Assembly (NCBI GenBank): GCA_023416515.1
Contig: JAEZHP010000028.1
Location: forward strand, 1-64,000
Reading direction: 5' to 3'
Length of the DNA stretch: 64,000 bases
Origin: Pseudomonadota bacterium
Lineage (GTDB): Bacteria; Pseudomonadota; Alphaproteobacteria; Sphingomonadales; Sphingomonadaceae
A program made the translations under genes and the position numbers. The notes below the pieces were generated by a model. The model saw only the letters and a program-made list of their open reading frames with translations. It was not told where the DNA came from and made no database searches. Positions within the stretch are counted from its first letter, which is position 1. Each line of letters starts with the position of its first letter. This document shows positions 53,539 to 63,151 of the stretch, one piece after another.

Positions 53539-54776
53539 CCTGTCCCGCCTACCCGCCAGGCGCCGGGTTCATCAGCAGCCTGCTGAACTATGTTGACTGC
53601 CAGGCGCTCGCGATCGGGGCGGGCGGCTACCAGGCGCTTGCCGCTCCCGGCTCCATCTCGTCAGTGGTGCTCACTGGCCTGCTCACCATCTTCGTCGCCC
53701 TGTTCGGCTACCGCATGCTCTTCGGCCACCGGCCCACCGTGCGCGACGGCGTGCTCGCGCTGGTCAAGATCGGCATCGTCCTCACGCTGACGATGAGCTG
53801 GGGCGCTTATCAGATCCTGGTCTACGACGTGGCGTTCAGGTCTCCTGCCCAGGTCGCAGGAGAGATCGGTCGCCCGGCCGCCATCCCCGGCGCCAACGGC
53901 GGGCTGGTCTGGCGCATCGACAATGCCGACCGGCTCCTCGTCGCACTGGCACAGCCCGACCTCGTCACCGCCGAAGCGGCTTCGGCCGAGCCTAATGGCT
54001 TTGGTGGCGCCGCACCGCGGACGAGCGCTGCGCCGGTCGCCTCGGGCTATGACAGCTGGACGCTGGGCGGCGCCCGCATCCTGTTCCTGACCGCAGTCGG
54101 CGGCGGGCTCGCCGCGATGCGCCTTATTGCCGGTGTCCTGCTGGCGCTCGGACCCTTGTTCATCGGCTTCCTGCTATTCGACCGCACCCGCGGTCTGTTC
54201 GAAGGGTGGCTGCGCGTGCTCGCCGGGACTGCTCTCGGCGCCCTCGGCGCGGCGATCGTGATCGGCGTGGAGCTCGCCTTTATCGAGCCGCGGCTCGCGC
54301 ACCTGCTGACGCTGCGCGAGGCGGGCTATGTCCTGCCAGGCGTGGAGGTGGAGATTTTCGTCGTCGCGGCCATCTTCGCGCTCGTCCTGCTGGCGATGCT
54401 GGCCGCGACGGCGCGCGTCGCCGGTGGACTGCGTCTCTTCGCGAACTGGCGCGACGCCGCCGGGGAGTGGGTCGAGACGTGGCGCGCCCAGGATCAGCAA
54501 GCCGTCCTCGCTAGGGCCGGCGTCGTGCCGGCGGCCGACGACCGCAGCCGCGCGGCGACCGTCGCGGACGCGGTCGCTCACACCCAGAGCCGGGAAGCCT
54601 CCCTGACCTCTGAAGCGGCCGGGACCGTGGCGCCGCTCCGCACCGCCGCACCGCACGATCGCGGCCGAACGGCCGAGCATGCATCATCGCCACGGCCCGT
54701 GCCGCTTGGCCTGAGCCACCGCCGCACGCGCAACCGCGCCTCCGGCAGCGCCAGCCGTAGAGATCGCACTGCATGA
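53535..54776 (+). CDS. virB6: VirB6-like inner membrane channel protein
   Basis: 413 residues with about six hydrophobic segments (VVLTGLLTIFVALFGYRML and later GGGLAAMRLIAGVLLALGPLFIGFLLF, AIFALVLLAMLAATARVAGGLRLF in outline). The C-terminal 100 residues are hydrophilic and rich in Ala and Arg. It corresponds to VirB6/TrbL, part of the inner-membrane channel. It overlaps virB4 and virB8 by 4 bases each. Confidence 0.88.
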   Translation: MTCPAYPPGAGFISSLLNYVDCQALAIGAGGYQALAAPGSISSVVLTGLLTIFVALFGYRMLFGHRPTVRDGVLALVKIGIVLTLTMSWGAYQILVYDVAFRSPAQVAGEIGRPAAIPGANGGLVWRIDNADRLLVALAQPDLVTAEAASAEPNGFGGAAPRTSAAPVASGYDSWTLGGARILFLTAVGGGLAAMRLIAGVLLALGPLFIGFLLFDRTRGLFEGWLRVLAGTALGALGAAIVIGVELAFIEPRLAHLLTLREAGYVLPGVEVEIFVVAAIFALVLLAMLAATARVAGGLRLFANWRDAAGEWVETWRAQDQQAVLARAGVVPAADDRSRAATVADAVAHTQSREASLTSEAAGTVAPLRTAAPHDRGRTAEHASSPRPVPLGLSHRRTRNRASGSASRRDRTA

Positions 54777-55585
54777 ACAAGCACAGCCGCGAGGCCTTGG
54801 AGGCCTACTATCTGGAGGCGGAAAGCTGGGGGAAGGATCGTCAGGATAGCCTGCGCAAGTCGTGTCGAACGGCATGGATCGTCGCCGCCGCCGCCGTGCT
54901 CATCGCGGTGTTGGAGGCGGCCGCCCTCCTCGCACTGACTCCGCTCAAGACGGTCGAACCTTATACTTTGCTCGTCGATCGCCAGACCGGCTTCGTCCAG
55001 GCGCTAGAGCCTCTGGATCCGCAGCGCGTGTCGGGTGAGACCGCCCTCACGCAGAGTTTCCTCGTTCAATATGTCATCGCCCGCGAGAGCTTCGACATCG
55101 ACACGGTGCAGGCCAATTACCGGCGGGTCGCCTTGTGGTCGGCCGACGCGGCGCGAACCTCGTACGTTGCCGACATGCAGGTCTCGAGCGCGGATAGCCC
55201 GCTGGTGCGGTATCCGCGTAACAGCGTAGTCGAAACCCGCGTAAAAAGCGTCTCGCCAGTGGGGCCGGATACAGCCATGGTCCGCTTCGAGACGCAGCGA
55301 CGGGACGCTGGTGGGCGGGCCGAGGCGCCGCGCGCCTGGGTTGCGATCATCCGCTACCGCTATTCGGGCGAGCCGATGAGCATCGAGGACCGGATGATCA
55401 ATCCGCTCGGCTTCCAGGTCCTGCGCTACCGGCGCGATGCCGAAGCGCTGCCGCCGGCGGCTGAGGCGGAGCCCGTTCTGAGCGAAGCCGCCACCACGGC
55501 GCCCGTGTCGGCGCCCGGCGCCCCCGCCGTTCAGAGACCATCGCAGCAGTCGATCCAGCAGCGGCCGCCGGAGCCCGAGCTGTGA
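54773..55585 (+). CDS. virB8: VirB8
   Basis: 270 residues. A short cytoplasmic start (residues 1-30), one membrane segment (WIVAAAAVLIAVLEAAALLAL), and the periplasmic NTF2-like domain (VEPYTLLVDRQTGFVQ, RYPRNSVVETRVKSVSPVGPDTAMVRFET in outline). The Pro/Gln-rich tail of about 45 residues is longer than usual. VirB8 is an assembly factor of the channel core. Confidence 0.92.
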   Translation: MNKHSREALEAYYLEAESWGKDRQDSLRKSCRTAWIVAAAAVLIAVLEAAALLALTPLKTVEPYTLLVDRQTGFVQALEPLDPQRVSGETALTQSFLVQYVIARESFDIDTVQANYRRVALWSADAARTSYVADMQVSSADSPLVRYPRNSVVETRVKSVSPVGPDTAMVRFETQRRDAGGRAEAPRAWVAIIRYRYSGEPMSIEDRMINPLGFQVLRYRRDAEALPPAAEAEPVLSEAATTAPVSAPGAPAVQRPSQQSIQQRPPEPEL

Positions 55586-56271
55586 GAGCCGCCATTATGG
55601 CGGCGCTCACACTAATAAGCGCAATTCCGGCCTCCGCTCAGGTTCAGCCGGAGCCCGGCGACGGCGACCCGCGCGTGCAGACCGTGAGCTATGACGAGGA
55701 CCAGGTCGTCCGCCTACAGGGAGCACCGGGCTTCCTGATCAACATCGAGTTTGCGCCCGACGAGCAAATCGAGAATGTCGCGGTCGGCGACAGCGGCGCT
55801 TGGCAAGTGACGCCGAACCGGCGGGGCGACCATCTGTTCGTCAAGCCGATCCAAGGGGGTGTCACCACCAACATGACCGTGGTCACCACCGCGCGGGTCT
55901 ATCTTTTCGAACTGACGCCCGCCTTCGACAACGTTCCGTTCACCGTCCGATTCCGCTATGCCAACAGTGCGGCGCCACTTGAGGCCGACTCTCCCGAGCC
56001 GGCGATCGTGGGGCGCTACCGGATGTCGGGAGCGCGCTCGCTCCGGCCGAGCCGTATCGACGACGACGGCGCCCACACCTATATCGAATTCCCCGCGGAC
56101 AGCGCATTACCGGCCATCTACGCAGTTGATTCACGGGGCCGCGAGACCTTGGTCAACGGCGGCATGCGCGACGGCCGGTTCGTCATCGACGGTGTGTCCT
56201 CGCGGCTCATCTTCCGAATTGACCAGCACGTGGCGCGCGCCGTCCGGGTGATTTCGCGGGGGTCGAACTGA
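55582..56271 (+). CDS. virB9: VirB9
   Basis: 229 residues from a GTG that overlaps the virB8 stop (GTGA). The signal peptide ends near ASAQ. Typical VirB9 elements are DPRVQTVSYDEDQVVRLQG, VAVGDSGAWQVTPNRRGDHLFVKP, NMTVVTTARVYLFEL, and at the end DGVSSRLIFRIDQHVARAVR. It forms the outer-membrane core complex with VirB10; a VirB7 lipoprotein was not found. Confidence 0.92.
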   Translation: MRAAIMAALTLISAIPASAQVQPEPGDGDPRVQTVSYDEDQVVRLQGAPGFLINIEFAPDEQIENVAVGDSGAWQVTPNRRGDHLFVKPIQGGVTTNMTVVTTARVYLFELTPAFDNVPFTVRFRYANSAAPLEADSPEPAIVGRYRMSGARSLRPSRIDDDGAHTYIEFPADSALPAIYAVDSRGRETLVNGGMRDGRFVIDGVSSRLIFRIDQHVARAVRVISRGSN

Positions 56272-57404
56272 TGTTGAGGGACGGTCTGGACGTCGCGGAT
56301 CCCCGCCAGTTCATTCCGCCGCCGTCGGCCACAGCCTCGGTGCTGCCGGTGGTCGCCAAACCGCGGCAGGGCCTGCCCGCGTGGGCCCTGGGGATCGGTA
56401 TCGTCGCTGCAGGCGCGCTCCTCTTCTCGGTACTCGACGGGCGACGGCGGGCTGCGGAGGTCCCCGCGGTGAAGGTGCGCGCCGTCGACCAAGTCGACTC
56501 CGGTGCGGCGACCCCGCCGCTCTACGTGCCGCCGGAGCTGATTGTCGAGCCGCGCCAACCGGCCTTTTCTCTGCCGGTACAGCAGACGACCACACGGCCC
56601 GCCCAAAGGGCCGCTCCGCAGCCGCAGATCATCTATGTGCCGCAGCCGGTGCCGACGCCCGTGCCGGTCGAGCTGCCGCCGTCACCCGTGCGCGTGTCGG
56701 CCGAGCCGGCCTTGCTGCTCGACACCGGGAGCGGGGCACTTCCCCCGGCGGCCGGCACGCCGGGCACACTGGGCGCGGCGGGCGCCGAGGCCGCAGCGGC
56801 ATCGGTCGGCAGCGGCACGGCGCAGCTGACCCGGGTCCGTGCCGGGATGTTCGCCAATCGCGCCACCACGGTCGGCCAAGGCACGCTGATCCCGGCGGTG
56901 CTCGAAACCGCCCTCGACTCGACCCGCCCCGGCTTTGCCCGGGCGATCGTCTCGCGCGACGTGCGTAGCTTCGACAGCAGCCGCGTGCTGATTCCCCGCG
57001 GCAGCAGGCTGATCGGTGAATATCGCGCGGACGTGGCGCGCGGACAGCGCCGGGCGATGGTCAATTGGACACGCCTGATCCGCCCTGACGGCGTGACGAT
57101 CGGTATCGATTCTCCCGCAACGGATACCTTGGGTGGCGGAGGCATTAGCGCTCGCGTCAACAGCCATTTCCTGGAGCGCTTCGCGGGGGCACTCCTCCAG
57201 TCGGTGCTCGCCATCGGCAGCTCCTTCGCCGGCCGGCTGGGCAGCGACAGCAGCATCGTCGTCCTGCCCGGCGCGGTGCAGGGCGCCACCCAGGTTGTCC
57301 AGCCGTCGCAGATCACACCGACGCTGACAGTGCGCCAGGGCACGAGCATATCGGTTTTTGTCGCCCGCGACCTCGATTTCACCAGCGCCGGGACGCTCCG
57401 ATGA
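56271..57404 (+). CDS. virB10: VirB10
   Basis: 377 residues. One membrane segment near residues 36-56 (PAWALGIGIVAAGALLFSVL) is followed by a Pro-rich periplasmic linker, then the beta-barrel domain (TLIPAVLETALDSTRPGFARAIVSRDV and IPRGSRLIGEYRADVARGQ, in outline) with the antenna region and RQGTSISVFVARDLDF at the end. VirB10 bridges inner and outer membranes. It overlaps virB9 by one base (TGATG). Confidence 0.94.
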   Translation: MLRDGLDVADPRQFIPPPSATASVLPVVAKPRQGLPAWALGIGIVAAGALLFSVLDGRRRAAEVPAVKVRAVDQVDSGAATPPLYVPPELIVEPRQPAFSLPVQQTTTRPAQRAAPQPQIIYVPQPVPTPVPVELPPSPVRVSAEPALLLDTGSGALPPAAGTPGTLGAAGAEAAAASVGSGTAQLTRVRAGMFANRATTVGQGTLIPAVLETALDSTRPGFARAIVSRDVRSFDSSRVLIPRGSRLIGEYRADVARGQRRAMVNWTRLIRPDGVTIGIDSPATDTLGGGGISARVNSHFLERFAGALLQSVLAIGSSFAGRLGSDSSIVVLPGAVQGATQVVQPSQITPTLTVRQGTSISVFVARDLDFTSAGTLR

Positions 57405-58402
57405 GGGCGGCGGCGAACGATGCCGGCGGCGTCTATCTTCGCTCCTTCCTCGCTCCGCTGAGCGGCGTCCTGTCGCGGCCGGAAGTCACCGATATCTATG
57501 TGAACCGCCCCGGCGAGCTGTGGGCGGAGACGACCTCAGGGGTGATCGAGCGTCACGAGTCGCCTGCGCTCGACGAGGACTGCCTGGCGCGCCTCTCCCG
57601 CCAAATCGCCGCTTTCTCTCACCAGGGCATCAACCGCGAGCACCCGCTCCTGTCGGCCAGCCTGCCCGACGGTTCGCGCGTGCAGGTGGTGGCTCCTCCG
57701 GCGACCCGCGGCCCGCCCGCGCTCGCCATCCGCAAGCATGTCGCGCAGGACATGTCTCTCGGCGACTATGTCGCGGCCGGCGCCTTCGACATCACGAGAC
57801 GTGCCTGTTCCGGCGCGCCCTCGCCGGCGGAGGAGCGCATCAGGGCGCTGCTCGACCAAGGCGATATCGCCGCGGTCCTTGCCGCAGCGGTGCAGGCGCG
57901 CTGGAACATTGTCGTGTCGGGCGGCACTTCGACGGGAAAGACCACCTTCCTCAACTCACTGCTGAGGGAAGTACCGCCGGACGAGCGGCTAATCCTCATC
58001 GAGGATACGCCCGAATTATTCCTCCGCCACGAAAACGCAGTTGGACTTCTCGCCGTCCGTGGCGGGCTCGGCGAAGCGCGCGTCGATGCCAACGACCTCG
58101 TCGCCGCGTCGCTTCGCATGAGGCCCGACCGCATCATCCTGGGCGAGTTGCGCGGACCTGAGGCTTTCGCCTTCCTTAGGGCCGTCAATACGGGCCATCC
58201 GGGGTCAATGACCACGGTGCATGCTGACACTGCGGAGCGCTCGATTGAACAAATCGTCCTTTTAGCTCTTCAGGCGGGCTCGCAACTCCATCGTGATGAT
58301 GTGCGTCATTATATCACGAGCACAATCGATGTCTTTGTCCACCTCTCGAGAAGTGGAGGTCGGCGATATGTTAATGAGGTCGCTCTTCGCGGCCACAAGT
58401 GA
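57401..58402 (+). CDS. virB11: VirB11 ATPase
   Basis: 333 residues, traffic ATPase of the secretion-ATPase family. The P-loop is SGGTSTGKTTFLNSLL, the Asp box LILIEDTPEL, the Walker B region MRPDRIILGELRGPEA, and the His box GHPGSMTTVHAD. It powers pilus assembly and channel switching at the cytoplasmic face. Its start overlaps the virB10 stop (ATGA). It is the last gene of the operon in the window. Confidence 0.94.
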   Translation: MRAAANDAGGVYLRSFLAPLSGVLSRPEVTDIYVNRPGELWAETTSGVIERHESPALDEDCLARLSRQIAAFSHQGINREHPLLSASLPDGSRVQVVAPPATRGPPALAIRKHVAQDMSLGDYVAAGAFDITRRACSGAPSPAEERIRALLDQGDIAAVLAAAVQARWNIVVSGGTSTGKTTFLNSLLREVPPDERLILIEDTPELFLRHENAVGLLAVRGGLGEARVDANDLVAASLRMRPDRIILGELRGPEAFAFLRAVNTGHPGSMTTVHADTAERSIEQIVLLALQAGSQLHRDDVRHYITSTIDVFVHLSRSGGRRYVNEVALRGHK

Positions 58403-58733
58403 GGCGACTATACTCGAGATAGGTGAATTTCCCGTGTCTTGGGAAGGTCGTCAAAATGAGCGTCGACACCCAAGCGTGGCGCGGCAAGAACTATGTAGCT
58501 GAGCTGCGAGCATCCACTACCGGGTGACTTCGGGAGGCGATTGCGACGACGTTGACGTCCGGTAAGCGCCCATTCCGGCTATTGTGCTGCGAGCCGGCCA
58601 ATGTCTGCTTGTGGGCCGGTTGCTGACCAGTGGCTTCCAGAACAGAAACGAAATGGCAGCAACGGCGGTCATGCAGATCAAGCTTGGCGGCGAGTGTTGA
58701 GACATAGCCGACGCGAACCCGACTCGGAATGGA
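58403..58733. other. Region without a confident gene between virB11 and the caspase gene
   Basis: Only short frames occur; one beginning at ATG 58457 runs 23 codons and has no features. It lies between convergent operons. No clear terminator hairpin with a T-run was seen. Confidence 0.4.
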
Positions 58734-59798
58734 TCAGCGCAGCGACTTGAGCTCCTGGTGGGCCGGAAACTCGTCCAACGCCGCGTCGATCAGGCTTTCG
58801 CGGGAGATGCTGCCGCCGCCGCCCTGCGACAGCAAGCGAAGTGCGGCGAACCATTGCGCCCGTCCGGTGCCACTCAACTTGAGGCGCGAAACCTCGCCGC
58901 CTGCTCGTAGCCAGATGTCCTGGTCAGTCGGGCCGAGCGGGAAGAGGTCGGGCATAATCTGCTCGAGGTCGCGGTGGCGATTTTCCCCGCTCTGCGAGAT
59001 TGATTTGGTGCCGCCGAGCGCGAGTGCAATGGGAAAGTTCTCCTCGAGGTCGCTCGCTTTGAACACTGGATGCTGCTTTCCTGGGACAGCCTTCCTGACC
59101 GTCTCGGACACGTGATTGAACAGGTCGAAAACCCGGATGGTTCCGTCGCTGGCCGCAGTGGCAGCGCCCTTGAGGCCGGAGAGCATGGCGGTCGTGAACA
59201 CGCTATTCCGCTCGCTCATGAGCACCAGCGACGTCTCGGTCGCGCGCGACGACGCGAACACGACCCGGCCGGTGCCCCGGGCCAGTCGCTGCAGAGACTT
59301 TTCGTCGAACCCTTCGTCGATCCCATATTCTCCATCGTTGCCTAAGTCGGACTTGAGCGTGGCAGCGCCAGCGGCATGGCACGCGTCCACGACGACAACG
59401 ACTCGCGGCGCCTCTATGGCGGCGATCGCTGCGGATAGCTCGGCCTCGCCGAGCGTCGTTCCCGCGATGTCCGTGAGCTCGCAATCGTAGGGAACGAGCG
59501 CGCTCGTCGCGGTAGCCCCCTTGCCGATACGCGCCCCGTGGCCCGAGAAGAAGATCGCTACGGTGTTGTCGGTGGTCGCGGTCCTAGCGAGGTCGGCGAG
59601 CGCTTTTCGGATGTTTGCGAGAGTGGCCTGGCCGTCGGAGAGGACGGTGACGTTCGCCTCCGGATAGCCGCAATACGCCGACGACTTGAGAATCTCGGCG
59701 GTGTCGAGTGCGTCGTTGAGCACGGCAGAGGGGAGACTCGTCACTGCGTCATAGTTGGCGATGCCGATAATCAGCGCGCGTCCGTGATCGAATTTCAT
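58734..59798 (-). CDS. Caspase-like protease with C-terminal effector-associated domain
   Basis: 354 residues from ATG 59798 (MKFDHGRALIIGIANY); the longer opening upstream overlaps the next gene. It is a C14-type caspase/metacaspase: IFFSGHGA with His87 and VVVDACHAAG with Cys140 are the catalytic pair, and FASSRATETS fits the S1 loop. Residues about 276-350 (LEQIMPDLFPLGPTDQDIW...RAQWFAALRLL) match the C-terminal domain of the GAP1-like protein just upstream, as expected for a homotypic adaptor (EAD-like). No signal peptide. It probably is the effector that cleaves proteins when the upstream module signals. Confidence 0.88.
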   Translation of the reverse strand: MKFDHGRALIIGIANYDAVTSLPSAVLNDALDTAEILKSSAYCGYPEANVTVLSDGQATLANIRKALADLARTATTDNTVAIFFSGHGARIGKGATATSALVPYDCELTDIAGTTLGEAELSAAIAAIEAPRVVVVVDACHAAGAATLKSDLGNDGEYGIDEGFDEKSLQRLARGTGRVVFASSRATETSLVLMSERNSVFTTAMLSGLKGAATAASDGTIRVFDLFNHVSETVRKAVPGKQHPVFKASDLEENFPIALALGGTKSISQSGENRHRDLEQIMPDLFPLGPTDQDIWLRAGGEVSRLKLSGTGRAQWFAALRLLSQGGGGSISRESLIDAALDEFPAHQELKSLR

Positions 59799-59830
59799 TG
59801 GAACTCCATCAGATATGATCCGCCGCCGGA

Positions 59831-62302
59831 TCAGTTCCCGAACAGTGGGTCGTTGGCCATCAGCCTGAGGTTTGGGTTCTCGGGAAAGTCGTTCCTCATC
59901 TGGTGGATCAGCTTGGAGACGCGGGGCGGCCTTCCGTTCTGGATGTCGCGGATCGCGCAGCGCCAACGCTCTTTGCCGCTACCGTGGTGGCGAAGATCGG
60001 CGTTCCGTCCGCCGGACCGTTCCCACAGCGCGTCCTGGTCCGGCCCGTTCGGAAAGAGTTCGGCGGCCAGTTCGGTGAGCACCTCCCACTTCTCAACGGC
60101 GCTGACGGGTGAGAGCCCGAGGAACCAGCGGTCGAGGTAGCCAATCAGACTCCAGCAGTGGCGGAGCACCGGCGCGACGTCGCTGCGGCCGGCTCGATAA
60201 ACTGAGATCAGGTCGTTCACAATGTCGCTTCGTCCGCGCGATGCTATGGCGCGTCCGAGCAGGTCGGCGTCAGGGGGAGTGAGTGACCGGATGCCGTGGA
60301 CCGCCGTCGAAACCCACCTGCGGAATCGCGCGTGATCAAGTCCGCCTAGCACCTCGATGAGACCGAGGCCTTCTGCGAGTGTGCCACCCGGGAAGCGTGT
60401 GAGGAGGTTGTCAAGCCGCGGATCGCGGATGATCCTTTCGACCAGTTCAGGCTCGATACGGGTGTCTTGACGACCAGCGCTCGTGAACCAGGCGTCCGCC
60501 GTCGCCTCTAGCAAGCGGTCGCGGGTGTTCGTCGGTATCTTGTCCCAGACCTCGGTCCTCCGCGAGTACGTCGTCAGGTCCGCGAGCGGTGTTGCGGCAA
60601 GGAGGTCGAGCAGTTCCGTCGGCGGTTTGGCGCCGTCGATCTGTTCGTCGAGGAGTTGCTCGAACGCTTTTCGCGGGTCCTCGGGCCCATTCCACGCTCC
60701 GGAGTTCGTCTTGAGGGCCGCAGTCCAGATGCGCCGGTTCGGGGCAGTCGACATGTCTCGGTTGGCCAGGAGCGTCGGATCCTTGGCCACCTCCTCGCCA
60801 GCTATGGCGAGCACCCGCCCGTCGGGGACCCTGGCCACCGTGTCGAGGATTTCACCGGGCTTCGCGCGGCCCATGGCGAGCCGCATGGCGGCGGCGTCGA
60901 CACCGGGTTCGACGGCGCTCTGAGCGCTCGCCGCGTCCGCGGGCTTCATGCTCGCCCCCACGGCGACGGCGTGCAATCGAAAGAGCTTCTGCTTCGCAGC
61001 AGACGCGATGATGGGTTTCGCGGTGGCAGTATCCAGGTTTGCCGGAGCCGCGAACTCGAGCGCCTCGAGCCCGTTACGGTCGCTCGCGAACAGCGCGACG
61101 AGCGGCGGGGAGACGCGGGGCTCGGACTTCGCCCAGCGCCAAAACCCGGCGGCGAACCGGCCGCTCTTCGCAACGGCCGAGCGGTGAAGCCCTCGCGTCG
61201 CGGCATCGCGCCAAGGGGCAACCGCATCATCGCCGATGAGCGCGTCAGCGACGATGATCATCATGTCGGTATCGTCAGAGGGAAGGTAGTCATTCCGTTC
61301 GAACCAAGTCTCGACCGCCTGCCAGACGAGTCCGCTTGTCTCAAAACCCAGAAACGCAAGGTTGCGCAGCGTCAGAATCTCCGATGGCCGAGCCATGGGG
61401 AGCATTTCCACGAGACGCTCGACGATGGCGCGCTTCTGGACCTCGCCGAGCTTGGGGTCCGGCGAGAGCCGTTCAATCAACCGCACGGCCGAGACGAGCC
61501 GCGCTACGCTTTCCGGCGTCGCGGTTGCCATGGCGTGCGCCTGCTCAAGCAGCTGGAACTCCTGAAAGCTGTCGAGGTCCGCGCCGATCCTGTCGCGGAA
61601 CCTCAGCAGCTCCGCGCCGTCGGCCGAGCCGTCGATCATTCCCGCAGCCCGGGGCCACTCCGGGCCGCTGCGCCCGACAATCCGCTGCTGCTGTTGCCAC
61701 CGCCCGACGAGGGATGCGGGTGTGCAGACAATCGTCGGCTCCGGCCTTTCCGCCACGTCTCGGGGACCAAAGCTCAGCCGGAAATAGAGCTTTCGCCGCA
61801 GTGCAGGCCATAGACGTCCCCACAGCGCAACAATGAGCTCCTCGAAGCCTTCGGATCCGATCCGCACTACGGGGCCGGGGCCACGGCTGACGAGCGCCCG
61901 CGCTGCGTCCGCGAGATCGGGTGCCGCCGGCGGCATTCCCGGTGCGGGTGTCACCTCGAACGCCTCGACGGCTGCCGGCGCCCCGTCGAAGGACGTGATG
62001 AGGTGCGCGAGGAGCGGACGAAGGTCGTCCATTGGGGCGATGTCGTCTAGATCGCAAATCAGCGCGTGGGTTACTACCATGCCGGACCGGCCGACCGAGG
62101 GATCGCTAAACGTCCGCGCGACGACGTAGCGGTCACGCACGGCGAACCCCGACGTCACGGGCGACCAGTCAGCACCTTGGGGCTCAGTGTCCGGCAGGTC
62201 GAGGCGCTGCGCCAGCTCGCCCGCAAATATGGGGTCGCCGCTCGCGCACCTGAGAGCATGCCCATGCTTGATGGTGCCGTAGATGGCTTGGTCGACGCGC
62301 AT
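59831..62302 (-). CDS. GAP1-like protein with C-terminal effector-associated domain
   Basis: 823 residues. The N-terminus MRVDQAIYGTIKHGHALRCASGD and FAVRDRYVVARTFSDPSVGRSGMVVTHALI fit the GAP1-N type domain described for GTPase-linked conflict systems; the middle, with many helices, fits GAP1-M/C regions only loosely. The last 88 residues (LTELAAELFPNGPDQDALW, ERWRCAIRDIQNG, FPENPNLRLM) are homologous to the caspase's C-terminus: LFPxGP, QD-x(1-2)-W, RxGG, W-x2-A-x-R and FP-x3-L are shared. It is 18 bp from the preceding GTPase and 32 bp from the caspase gene. It likely senses the GTPase state and recruits the caspase. Confidence 0.8.
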   Translation of the reverse strand: MRVDQAIYGTIKHGHALRCASGDPIFAGELAQRLDLPDTEPQGADWSPVTSGFAVRDRYVVARTFSDPSVGRSGMVVTHALICDLDDIAPMDDLRPLLAHLITSFDGAPAAVEAFEVTPAPGMPPAAPDLADAARALVSRGPGPVVRIGSEGFEELIVALWGRLWPALRRKLYFRLSFGPRDVAERPEPTIVCTPASLVGRWQQQQRIVGRSGPEWPRAAGMIDGSADGAELLRFRDRIGADLDSFQEFQLLEQAHAMATATPESVARLVSAVRLIERLSPDPKLGEVQKRAIVERLVEMLPMARPSEILTLRNLAFLGFETSGLVWQAVETWFERNDYLPSDDTDMMIIVADALIGDDAVAPWRDAATRGLHRSAVAKSGRFAAGFWRWAKSEPRVSPPLVALFASDRNGLEALEFAAPANLDTATAKPIIASAAKQKLFRLHAVAVGASMKPADAASAQSAVEPGVDAAAMRLAMGRAKPGEILDTVARVPDGRVLAIAGEEVAKDPTLLANRDMSTAPNRRIWTAALKTNSGAWNGPEDPRKAFEQLLDEQIDGAKPPTELLDLLAATPLADLTTYSRRTEVWDKIPTNTRDRLLEATADAWFTSAGRQDTRIEPELVERIIRDPRLDNLLTRFPGGTLAEGLGLIEVLGGLDHARFRRWVSTAVHGIRSLTPPDADLLGRAIASRGRSDIVNDLISVYRAGRSDVAPVLRHCWSLIGYLDRWFLGLSPVSAVEKWEVLTELAAELFPNGPDQDALWERSGGRNADLRHHGSGKERWRCAIRDIQNGRPPRVSKLIHQMRNDFPENPNLRLMANDPLFGN

Positions 62303-62320
62303 TCTCCGCTCCCCGCCCGC

Positions 62321-63151
62321 TTATGCGCCGACGTCGAGTAGGTGGTGGATCGGCAGAGTAAGGTCACCGCTCTTCGTGCCGTTCGCCTCGACGACGTAAC
62401 CGAAGTGCTCAGGACCCTTGCTAGCATATTCCATGTCGCGAGTTGTGGGACTGAGCGGGCGTTCGAGCGCGGAGAGGCCCATGATCAGCGGCTGCGGCCA
62501 GTTCGACCGCACGAACGCCGAAACGAGGGGCAGTCGCTCTTCCAGAGCCTGGGGCGGGGTCTTTCCTATGCCCACCTCGTCCCAGCAGGTGAGAAGTACG
62601 CCGAGTCGCGGGAGGCGGTGCGACGTGGACATAGACTCATGAGCGAAGATCAGCATTTGGAGCAGCTCCACGAGTCTGGCTTGGTCGGAAGGATGCACCT
62701 CCCGATTCTCGACCGAGACGCCCTTCAGGTCGGCCAGTGGCTTGGAGAACATGTCGTCGCCGACGCTCGTCTGCTGAAGCCGGATGAGCAGCAGCCACGC
62801 GTCGGCCTCGAGGACGCGCTTTTGCCACGCGTCGGGGAGCCGCCGATTTTCGATCACCGACTTGATCTGCTCACCGCCGTATTCGGGCCAGACCAGGTCG
62901 GCCTCGCGGCCGTCGGCGTCGACCACCGGCCAGACGCTGTCGACGTTGACGGACCGCGCGGTGTGACCCGCGGCGCGTCCCTCGTCGAGGCTCTCGAGCG
63001 CAGCCTCGAAAGCCTCGAGGTTGCTGGCCGCGCCGTTCATGCGTAGCGCTCCTGGGACGCGCATGAGGCGACGAAGCAGCTGAGCCCCGTAGTGCGTCTT
63101 GCCTACGCCGCTTTCGCCGACGAGGAGGATCGAGTTGGACGTCTCGCTCAC
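62321..63151 (-). CDS. TRAFAC-like GTPase (double-GTPase partner 1)
   Basis: 276 residues from a GTG at 63151 that overlaps the upstream stop (GTGA). The P-loop is LLVGESGVGKTHYG (residues 9-22); the Walker B/G3 region reads DLVWPEYGGEQ, and G4 reads LLTCWDEVG, a variant of (N/T)KxD. These match the double-GTPase families that occur next to GAP1 proteins. No membrane segment. It likely binds GTP and works with the neighbour encoded just upstream. Confidence 0.8.
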   Translation of the reverse strand: MSETSNSILLVGESGVGKTHYGAQLLRRLMRVPGALRMNGAASNLEAFEAALESLDEGRAAGHTARSVNVDSVWPVVDADGREADLVWPEYGGEQIKSVIENRRLPDAWQKRVLEADAWLLLIRLQQTSVGDDMFSKPLADLKGVSVENREVHPSDQARLVELLQMLIFAHESMSTSHRLPRLGVLLTCWDEVGIGKTPPQALEERLPLVSAFVRSNWPQPLIMGLSALERPLSPTTRDMEYASKGPEHFGYVVEANGTKSGDLTLPIHHLLDVGA

